This document shows positions 1 to 6,079 of a DNA stretch of 8,165 nucleotides, in pieces (the stretch's first letter is position 1; the number at the start of each line of letters is the position of its first letter). A program made the position numbers and the translations under genes. The stretch covers positions 1-8,165 of the forward strand of contig JAQVOT010000048.1 of the NCBI GenBank assembly GCA_028702415.1. Reading direction: 5' to 3'. Source of the DNA: Eubacteriales bacterium (lineage in GTDB: Bacteria > Bacillota > Clostridia > Peptostreptococcales > Anaerovoracaceae). The notes beneath the pieces were generated by a model. The model made no database searches, was not told the DNA's origin, and worked only from the letters and a program-made list of their open reading frames with translations.

Positions 1-2052
1 GAAGAAGTTGATAAAACTCTGGCGGTGATTAGTTCCGAAACAAAAAGCACCCAGGAGATGATTTCTGAAATTGAGAAACTGCCTAATGTTAACTATGCGG
101 AGCCGAATTATATTTTTGCGGCCTGTGAAGTGGCCACCGAAGAGGGTGAGGGGATTTCTGCTACAGAAGAAACCGCTGAGACAGAAGAGGGGGCAACCGA
201 AAGCACGGAACCGGTAGATGGTACAGCGGGCGGTGCAGATGAAGATAAAAATAAAGATGAAAATATAAATGCGATAATACCCACTCCGGAATCAGCCGAA
301 ATAAAAGCGGCAATAGGGAATTTTACCAGTTACCAGTGGGCATTTAATAACCTGAGCTATGGCATGAATATTCCTGATTGGAACAATCCATCAAATACAA
401 ATGCCGGCGGAACTGTGGTGGCAGTGCTGGATACAGGTGTGGATTACTATCATGAAGACCTTAAGGGAGTAATGTGGAAAGACGGATTAAAATACAGCGG
501 GCTAACAGGTATCGGCGGCGGTGAATATGGTGCAGACTATTACAATGGTGACAGTAACCCAATGGACGACAATAACCACGGAACTCATTGTGCCGGAATA
601 ATTGCAGCCCAGTGGAACGAAATTGGTGTTAGCGGGGCGGCAAACGGAAGCAGAATAATGGCGGTAAAAGCCGGAAACAGCGGCGGTCTGTTCAGCTATG
701 CCGCGATACTGGATGGATATAGATATATAATTAAAGCTAAGGAACTTGGTGTTAATGTTGTTGCGATTAATAATTCCTGGGGCGGAGGAGCTGCCGGCAC
801 ACATGGCCTAAGCGATTTAATTACCGAGGCAGGAGAAAAGGGCATTGTATCGGTTTTTGCATCAGCTAATGATGGAAAGGACTGTGATGTTCCATATAGA
901 TTTCCTTTGGACAACGATTCCTACTTTTCAGGATATTATATCTGTTACTATTTCAAAGATAACCCGTATGTAATAACAGTAAATTCTATACAATCAGATG
1001 GAAACCTTTCTTACTTCAGCAATTTCGGATTAGAGTCAACGGACTTGGGAGCTCCCGGATCAGCAATATTCTCAACGGTAAGAAATAATGATTACAATAA
1101 CATGCAAGGGACATCAATGGCTACACCTGCTGTAACCGGCGAGGTTGCGATTGTATCTGCAGAATTTCCAAATGCACCAGCAGATGTTATTTCATCAGTA
1201 GTGACAAACAACACCAGTGATAATGCTTTTCTTTCAGGAAAATGTAAATCCGGAGGACAGGCCGATGTAGATAAGGCTATCAATGCTGATCTTAAAGAGC
1301 TGCAGTATAGGAATTTCAGGCTTACAAATAATGAATACACTTATGACGGAAGTGAGAAAAAGCCCGGAGTTATAATTAGAAACCTTCAGGAAAACGAGGA
1401 TTATACGGTGGCTTATCAAAATGACCCTGTTAATGCCGAAACCTATCCTTTGAATGCCGGAACATATAAGGTTATTATCAATTCCCTGGGAGATTATGTC
1501 GGATCACTTGAATTGCTCTACAATATCAACAAAGCCACTCCAAAGGTTTCGCTTAGAAGTGGCGTATATACCTATGACGGCAGCACAAAGAGAAATGCGC
1601 TGTATGTTAAGGGAGTGAATGATGCAAGCTGGACCAGCGGCTACCAGTACAGTCTTGGCGGAAGATTATCGGCCAAATTACCGGGAACTTATAGTGTTAC
1701 AGTTACACCCCAGGATTCCAGGAATTATAACACAGTAACTAAGACTTACAGAATTGCGGTTAAAACCACAAGCATCAGGGGCCTTTACAGAGCCTATAAG
1801 GGCTTCAAAGTCAAGGTGTATAAACAGTCAAGGAGTCGTGTTACCGGATATCAGGTCAGATACAGTTTAAACAAAAGCATGTCCGGAGCAAAAACAAAAA
1901 CCATCGGAACAAGATATTATTATGTATCAAAGACAGTAAAATATCTGAAGAGATATAGGACTTATTACGTTCAGGTAAGATCATATAAGACCATCAGCGG
2001 TAAAAAGTATTACTCCACATGGAGCAATGTTCGCAGTGTGAAGACCAGGTAG
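1..2052 (+). CDS. Subtilisin-like (S8 family) serine protease, 5'-truncated by window edge
   Basis: Exported subtilase that cuts peptide bonds with an Asp-His-Ser triad. The frame is open from base 1, so the true start and any signal peptide lie upstream; the GTG at 25 is unlikely to be the start. The first ~40 codons end in NVNYAEPNYIF, the usual end of an I9 inhibitor propeptide. A Glu/Thr-rich linker follows (about 121-285), then the catalytic domain (about 340-1290). Its motifs are VVAVLDTGVD (Asp at 430), HGTHCAG (His at 577), ASAND (oxyanion Asn at 868) and GTSMATPA (Ser at 1114), so the enzyme looks active. C-terminal to it are two Ig/MBG-like repeats, each opening with YTYDGS (1336 and 1567, 77 residues apart). 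A Tyr/Lys/Arg-rich Fn3-like domain (about 1765-2049) ends the protein at TAG 2050-2052. There is no LPXTG anchor or membrane segment, so it is probably secreted or held non-covalently by the basic tail (inference). The physiological substrate is unknown. A terminator candidate follows. Confidence 0.93.
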   Translation, partial: EEVDKTLAVISSETKSTQEMISEIEKLPNVNYAEPNYIFAACEVATEEGEGISATEETAETEEGATESTEPVDGTAGGADEDKNKDENINAIIPTPESAEIKAAIGNFTSYQWAFNNLSYGMNIPDWNNPSNTNAGGTVVAVLDTGVDYYHEDLKGVMWKDGLKYSGLTGIGGGEYGADYYNGDSNPMDDNNHGTHCAGIIAAQWNEIGVSGAANGSRIMAVKAGNSGGLFSYAAILDGYRYIIKAKELGVNVVAINNSWGGGAAGTHGLSDLITEAGEKGIVSVFASANDGKDCDVPYRFPLDNDSYFSGYYICYYFKDNPYVITVNSIQSDGNLSYFSNFGLESTDLGAPGSAIFSTVRNNDYNNMQGTSMATPAVTGEVAIVSAEFPNAPADVISSVVTNNTSDNAFLSGKCKSGGQADVDKAINADLKELQYRNFRLTNNEYTYDGSEKKPGVIIRNLQENEDYTVAYQNDPVNAETYPLNAGTYKVIINSLGDYVGSLELLYNINKATPKVSLRSGVYTYDGSTKRNALYVKGVNDASWTSGYQYSLGGRLSAKLPGTYSVTVTPQDSRNYNTVTKTYRIAVKTTSIRGLYRAYKGFKVKVYKQSRSRVTGYQVRYSLNKSMSGAKTKTIGTRYYYVSKTVKYLKRYRTYYVQVRSYKTISGKKYYSTWSNVRSVKTR

Positions 2053-2111
2053 TTTTTGTGAAAGCGATAGCTGATGCAAAAGCATATGATACAAATGATT
2101 AAAAAGTCATA

Positions 2112-2152
2112 GAAAGATGTGGCAAGAGTACTGCGCTCGAGTCACATCTTTT
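2112..2152 (+). terminator. Probable Rho-independent terminator of the protease gene
   Basis: The hairpin lies about 60 bp after the protease stop codon. The outer stem AAAGATGTG (2113-2121) pairs perfectly with CACATCTTT (2143-2151). It is extended by G2112-T2152, G2122-T2142 and C2123-G2141, then a 2x2 internal loop, then GAG/CTC (2126-2128 with 2136-2138) around a 7-nt loop. The downstream strand runs into TTTT, then ACTGTTGTTTA, so the U-tract is short and interrupted. That is the main reason for moderate confidence. Confidence 0.6.
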
Positions 2153-2306
2153 ACTGTTGTTTATAATATGCGATAGACGAAGTGAAGGTGGTGGAGTGAG
2201 CATTTTCGACCAAATAAAGAATTAATTAAAAACATTACTTATTGAAAGAATTTGTACATATGATGCAACAGTGTCAGAACAAGTGTACATTTCTTAAAAT
2301 ACTGTT

Positions 2307-2334
2307 AGAAAACCTACATTTAATAAGGTTTTCT
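2307..2334. promoter_or_regulatory. Candidate operator: 9-bp-arm palindrome at the larC-like promoter
   Basis: The left arm AGAAAACCT (2307-2315) and right arm AGGTTTTCT (2326-2334) are perfect reverse complements separated by 10 bp. The dyad covers the -35/spacer region, and its last base is the T of the extended -10 TG. A dimeric repressor bound here would block RNA polymerase. It is not a terminator, because no T-tract follows and a strong -10 does. I do not recognise the arms as a known nickel regulator (NikR) site, so the cognate protein is unknown. Confidence 0.5.
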
Positions 2335-2342
2335 GCTATAAT
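2334..2342 (+). promoter_or_regulatory. Extended -10 promoter of the larC-like gene
   Basis: TGCTATAAT is a consensus extended -10 (TG-N-TATAAT, hexamer at 2337-2342). No good -35 sits 16-18 bp upstream (bases 2313-2319 read CCTACAT), which extended -10 promoters tolerate. Transcription would start near 2349, giving a leader of about 25 nt to the ATG at 2375. Confidence 0.65.
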
Positions 2343-2374
2343 GACTCTGTATAAATATGTAAAAATGGAGAAGT

Positions 2375-3196
2375 ATGAAAACACTATATATTGATTGCAC
2401 CAGCGGAATAAGTGGTGACATGTTGGCTGAGGCACTTTATAAGCTGACGGAACCGAAAATGGAAGTGGAAGGGCAGGACCAAAGTCATGCCCACGACCAC
2501 AGCCAAAGTCATGCTCACGACCACAGCCGAAGTCATCCCCACGACCACAACAAAAGTCATGCCCACGGCCACAGAAGCTATGGGGATGTTCGGAAAATCA
2601 TAGAAAAATCGGAAAAAACTCAGAGGGCGAAAGACATCGCTCTGAGAATATATGAAGTTATCGCAAAGGCAGAAACTAAGGTCCACGGTATGACCTTGGA
2701 CACACTTCACTTCCACGAGGTTGGAAGGGATGTTGCCATAACCAATGCGCTGAAGATCGGTGAGTCACTGGAAAAGCTTGGCTTTGCAAGAAGCCAGTTG
2801 CTGGCAGGGGAAGCCAGGATTATTGTATCGCCGATTTGCGATGGTAGCGGTTTTGTGGATTGTGCACACGGACGAATACCTGTACCCGTCCCGGCGGTTC
2901 AAGCCATTATGGACGAGTGCGGCAGAGCATACCCTGATTTCGAGTTCAGGCAGTTGGACGAAGTCAAAACCGAAATGGTTACTCCAAGCGGGCTGGCGGC
3001 ACTGGTAGGAATCGGTGCAGGCCCTAGCCACGGAGTATCCGGAGAAGGACAAGTCGGAGAACCCGATGCCGGACACTTTATGGATCTCGGCGGCGGCATG
3101 GTATTCATGGAAGGACAGATAACAGGAATGGCAGAAGTAAAAGGAACGAGAGATACAGGACGCGGGGGGCTGCGGGTATATCTCATTGAAAGATAG
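2375..3196 (+). CDS. larC: LarC-type nickel-insertion protein (DUF111), N-terminal domain only
   Basis: LarC family proteins insert nickel into the nickel-pincer cofactor of lactate racemase and related enzymes, in the cytoplasm. Family features visible: the N-terminal MKTLYIDCTSGISGDM, HFHEVG (residues 112-117), SGFVDCAHGRIPVPVPA (from 158), VTPSG (202-206) and the terminal GTRDTGRGGLRVYLIE, which fits the usual GxGTRD...LRVxL segment ending the first half. A His-rich loop (H38-H66, 12 His in four SHxHxH units) probably binds metal. The start is ATG 2375, preceded by GGAG at 2367-2370 with a short 4-nt gap. At 273 residues it lacks the C-terminal domain of full LarC (roughly 400+ residues). 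Its size matches the LarC1 half of species with a split larC1/larC2, but no larC2, larB, larE or larA is in the window. The segment between about residues 215 and 250 fits the family poorly. It could be a stand-alone LarC1-like metal protein or a decayed larC. Confidence 0.8.
   Translation: MKTLYIDCTSGISGDMLAEALYKLTEPKMEVEGQDQSHAHDHSQSHAHDHSRSHPHDHNKSHAHGHRSYGDVRKIIEKSEKTQRAKDIALRIYEVIAKAETKVHGMTLDTLHFHEVGRDVAITNALKIGESLEKLGFARSQLLAGEARIIVSPICDGSGFVDCAHGRIPVPVPAVQAIMDECGRAYPDFEFRQLDEVKTEMVTPSGLAALVGIGAGPSHGVSGEGQVGEPDAGHFMDLGGGMVFMEGQITGMAEVKGTRDTGRGGLRVYLIER
2480..2575 (+). repeat. 24-bp tandem repeat (4 units) encoding the His-rich loop
   Basis: There are four consecutive 24-bp units, 2480-2503, 2504-2527, 2528-2551 and 2552-2575, each coding for about SHAHDHSQ. 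Units 1 and 2 differ at one base and the last two are more diverged. The near identity at DNA level points to recent unit duplication, so copy number may vary between strains in multiples of 8 residues. Confidence 0.9.
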
Positions 3197-3260
3197 AACC
3201 ACGGTTAAGATGAAAAACTGAATCACGGTTTTGTCCATTGAAAAATAGAATTACGGCTTA
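3185..3260 (+). repeat. Imperfect short direct repeats downstream of larC-like gene
   Basis: The core GAA-YY-ACGG-YTT occurs three times, starting at 3196, 3220 and 3248. The outer copies share a longer upstream match, ATTGAAA-R-ATAGAA (3185-3198 and 3237-3250). The first copy overlaps the larC-like stop codon. The array fills most of the 108-bp gap before valS. I see no strong hairpin, terminator or T-box in the gap, and no clear -35/-10 pair. Confidence 0.5.
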
Positions 3261-3304
3261 GGCCAGAAAATAAAAAGACAAAAAAGATTGGAGCAACAGA
3301 AAAA

Positions 3305-6037
3305 ATGGAAAAAAACTTAGCTAAAACTTACGACCCGAAAGATTTTGAGGAGAGAATATATGAGGGATGGGAATCAAGTGGCGCATTCATAGCAGAAAGA
3401 GATCCGAACAAGAAACCTTACACTATCGTAATGCCGCCTCCAAACATTACAGGACAGCTGCATATGGGACATGCACTGGACCAGACTTTGCAGGATGTGC
3501 TTACAAGATTCAAGAGACTTCAGGGCTTCAGCGCACTTTGGCTTCCCGGCAGTGATCACGCGTCAATTGCCACAGAGGTTAAGGTTGTAGAAAAGCTTCG
3601 TGAAGAAGGAATAGAAAAAGACGATATAGGCAGAGAAGAATTCCTAAAGCACGCGTGGGAATGGAAAAAATTGTACGGCGGCAAGATTACAAAGCAGTGC
3701 CGTAAGCTGGGGGATTCCTGCGATTGGAGTCGCGAGAGATTTACCATGGACGAAGGCTGCAACAGGGCAGTCAGGCATTTCTTCGTTCAACTCTACAATA
3801 AAGGACTTATTTACAGAGGAAACCGTCTGATCAACTGGTGCCCTGAGTGTGGCACATCCCTGTCAGACGCAGAAGTAGAACACGAGGACAGTACCGGTTC
3901 ATACTGGTATTTCAGATATCCGGCTGTTGATGGTGGAGAGGGCGTAGTAGTTGCCACATCCCGACCGGAAACAATGTTCGGTGACGTGGCTGTCGCAGTT
4001 CATCCAAGTGATGAAAGATATAAGGACATGGTGGGCAAGAAGGTAACCCTCCCGCTGGTCGGCAGGGAAATCCCTGTCATCGCAGATCCATATCCTGATC
4101 CAGAGAAAGGCACCGGTGCAGTTAAGATTACACCTGCTCATGACGAAAACGACTTCATGGTTGGGCAGAGAAACGATCTTCCGTCACCTAGCTGTATCAA
4201 TGAAGATGCAAGGATGAATGAACTGGCAGGTAAGTATCAGGGCATGGATCGTTATGAATGCCGTAAGGCATGGGTTAAGGATCTTCAGGATGCCGGCTAT
4301 CTGGTTAAAACTGAAGAGATGGTTATCCCTGCAGGAACATGCTACCGCTGTCATACAGTTGTAGAGCCAATGCTTTCAGACCAGTGGTTCGTTGCCATGG
4401 AGGAACTTGCAAAGCCTGCGATGGAGGCTGCAAGATCAGGAGATCTAAGGCACGTTCCGGAGAGATTTGAAAAAACATACATGCACTGGCTGGAAGAAAT
4501 CCGAGACTGGTGTATTTCCAGACAGCTCTGGTGGGGACATAGAATTCCTGCATGGTACTGCCAGGAATGCGGGGAGCTGATCGTAGCAGAAGAGGAACCG
4601 ACAGAATGTCCTAAATGTGGTGCCAAAGCGGACAGTCTGAAGCAGGACGAGGATGTACTGGACACTTGGTTCTCATCAGCTCTGTGGCCTTTCTCCACAT
4701 TGGGATGGCCTGAAGAAACAGAAGATTTCAAATACTTTTATCCGACAAATGTTCTGGTAACAGGGTATGACATCATTTTCTTCTGGGTAGTAAGAATGGT
4801 GTTTTCTGCTCTGGAAACAACAGGCAGAGTGCCATTTGATGATGTATATGTTCACGGTCTGGTTCGTGATGCACAGGGCAGAAAGATGAGTAAGTCCCTG
4901 GGCAATGGGATTGATCCACTGGAGGTCATTGACCGTTATGGCGCTGACGCCTTGCGTTTCATGCTGACAACAGGGGGCACTCCCGGCAACGACATGAGAT
5001 TCAAGGAAGAAAGATTAGAATCTTCCAGGAATTTTGCGAATAAACTATGGAATGCATCCAGATTCGTAATAATGAATCTGCAGGATGAAGACGGCGCACT
5101 TCTGCCTATGGCCATGTGCTGTGAGGATTGCAGCGGAATGGCTTGCTGCAACGACATCGCAATAGCCGGAAGCATTCGGGATGAAGACAAATGGATCTTC
5201 TCAAGATTAAACGATGCAACAAAGTACATCACAGAAAAGATGGAAGAGTACGATCTGGCTCTGGCAGGACAGAGAATCTACGACCTGATCTGGAATGAAT
5301 TCTGTGACTGGTATATAGAAATAGTAAAGGAAAGACTTTACGGTGAGGACGAGGAAGACAAGAAGGTTGCAAGATACACTCTGGTAAGAGTACTTAAGGA
5401 AATGCTGATTTTGCTTCACCCCTTCATGCCTTTCATTACCGAAGAAATCTGGAGCTACCTGCCAAAGAAACCGGGAGAAGCCAACAACCCTCAGAACTTC
5501 ATTATCAAGGCTGACTGGCCGGAATTTGATGAAGCATTGAAGTTCCCTAAGGAAACAGAGAAACTGGAAATGGCAATGTCCATTATCAGGGCAATCAGAA
5601 ATATCCGTGCGGAGGCAGATGCATCCCCGGGCAAGAAGTTGACAGCCGTAATCCTCTGTGATGAAGGCCGTGAGGATATTGTAAAGGCAGGGGAAAGATA
5701 CATCAAGAAACTTGCAAACATCACGGAAATCACCTTTATTTGCGATAAAAAGGACGCACCTGAAGAAACCATGTCTGCAGTTGTTGACGGCGGCGAGGTA
5801 TATATCCCGCTGGATGACATCATTGACTATGGGGCAGAACTGGAAAGACTCGCAAAGGAAAAAAACCGTCTCGAAGGCGAAGTTAAGCGAGTAACCGGCA
5901 AGCTCTCAAACCAGGGCTTTATCAGCAAAGCTCCGGAAGCAGTAGTCGGAGAAGAAAAGCAGAAGAAGGTTATGTACGAGGAAATGCTGACAAAGGTCCT
6001 TGACCGCCTTGCACTGATAGAAAAAAAGGTAAAATGA
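3305..6037 (+). CDS. valS: Valyl-tRNA synthetase
   Basis: Class Ia aminoacyl-tRNA synthetase, a cytoplasmic enzyme that charges tRNA-Val and edits mischarged Thr-tRNA. The 910 residues match the family's usual length. The ATP-site signature HMGH is at residues 53-56 (in PPPNITGQLHMGHAL) and KMSKS at 527-531. The CP1 editing domain begins near TSRPET (218-223) and includes ITPAHDENDF (D280). Two Cys4 zinc sites are visible: C179/C182 with C346/C349, and C419/C422 with C435/C438. DVLDTWFSSALWP follows. The anticodon-binding domain starts about NKLWNASRF (579), and a C-terminal coiled coil spans about 845-910. Start ATG 3305 has GGAG at 3290-3293, 11 nt upstream, a rather long gap. Odd points: a Cys-rich insertion at 605-615, and no T-box leader in the 108-bp upstream gap. 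The stop codon TGA 6035-6037 lies inside a 33-bp repeat. It is probably co-transcribed with folC. Confidence 0.98.
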   Translation: MEKNLAKTYDPKDFEERIYEGWESSGAFIAERDPNKKPYTIVMPPPNITGQLHMGHALDQTLQDVLTRFKRLQGFSALWLPGSDHASIATEVKVVEKLREEGIEKDDIGREEFLKHAWEWKKLYGGKITKQCRKLGDSCDWSRERFTMDEGCNRAVRHFFVQLYNKGLIYRGNRLINWCPECGTSLSDAEVEHEDSTGSYWYFRYPAVDGGEGVVVATSRPETMFGDVAVAVHPSDERYKDMVGKKVTLPLVGREIPVIADPYPDPEKGTGAVKITPAHDENDFMVGQRNDLPSPSCINEDARMNELAGKYQGMDRYECRKAWVKDLQDAGYLVKTEEMVIPAGTCYRCHTVVEPMLSDQWFVAMEELAKPAMEAARSGDLRHVPERFEKTYMHWLEEIRDWCISRQLWWGHRIPAWYCQECGELIVAEEEPTECPKCGAKADSLKQDEDVLDTWFSSALWPFSTLGWPEETEDFKYFYPTNVLVTGYDIIFFWVVRMVFSALETTGRVPFDDVYVHGLVRDAQGRKMSKSLGNGIDPLEVIDRYGADALRFMLTTGGTPGNDMRFKEERLESSRNFANKLWNASRFVIMNLQDEDGALLPMAMCCEDCSGMACCNDIAIAGSIRDEDKWIFSRLNDATKYITEKMEEYDLALAGQRIYDLIWNEFCDWYIEIVKERLYGEDEEDKKVARYTLVRVLKEMLILLHPFMPFITEEIWSYLPKKPGEANNPQNFIIKADWPEFDEALKFPKETEKLEMAMSIIRAIRNIRAEADASPGKKLTAVILCDEGREDIVKAGERYIKKLANITEITFICDKKDAPEETMSAVVDGGEVYIPLDDIIDYGAELERLAKEKNRLEGEVKRVTGKLSNQGFISKAPEAVVGEEKQKKVMYEEMLTKVLDRLALIEKKVK

Positions 6038-6064
6038 GTTTTGGGGACGTTTCCGAAAACTCAT
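6032..6064 (+). repeat. 33-bp palindromic REP/MITE-like element, copy A (valS-folC junction)
   Basis: Perfect 10-bp arms AATGAGTTTT (6032-6041) and AAAACTCATT (6055-6064) flank GGGGACGTTTCCG. That core adds four more pairs (6043-6046 with 6050-6053, one of them G-T) around a CGT loop. The left arm supplies the valS TGA stop (6035-6037). The right arm ends 3 bp before the folC Shine-Dalgarno GGAAG (6068-6072). No T-tract follows, so it is not a classical terminator. In mRNA it would be a stable hairpin that could affect folC translation or message processing. Its reverse complement matches copy B (6994-7026) at 31 of 33 bases. Confidence 0.88.
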
Positions 6065-6079
6065 TCTGGAAGAAAATAG

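Larger units (their letters stand above)
2053..2374. other. Intergenic region between protease and larC-like gene
   Basis: This is a 322-bp AT-rich gap with no credible coding sequence on either strand; the short ATG-initiated frames stop within a few codons and lack ribosome binding sites. It contains a terminator-like hairpin near the protease end, two TGTACA hexamers (2253-2258 and 2284-2289) 31 bp apart of unknown meaning, then a palindrome and an extended -10 promoter for the next gene. I see nothing clear in about 2155-2250. Confidence 0.7.

Noticed and set aside
2242..2264. TTGAAA...TATGAT as a promoter in the intergenic region.
   Set aside because: The spacer is only 11 bp, too short for a sigma-A promoter.
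2253..2289. Two TGTACA hexamers 31 bp apart as an operator pair.
   Set aside because: TGTACA is self-complementary and easily arises by chance in AT-rich DNA; there is no further flanking match or linked promoter.
3164..3169. Run of six G in the larC-like gene as a programmed frameshift site to a larC2 part.
   Set aside because: The -1 frame stops at 3187 and the +1 frame stops within about 16 codons, neither giving LarC C-terminal sequence.
2765..3238. 157-codon open frame on the - strand opposite the larC-like gene.
   Set aside because: The + strand matches LarC motifs through this region, and the - strand product shows no family features.
6032..6064. Copy A hairpin as a Rho-independent terminator after valS.
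   Set aside because: No T-tract follows the stem, the folC SD starts 3 bp later, and a second copy lies inside folC coding sequence.
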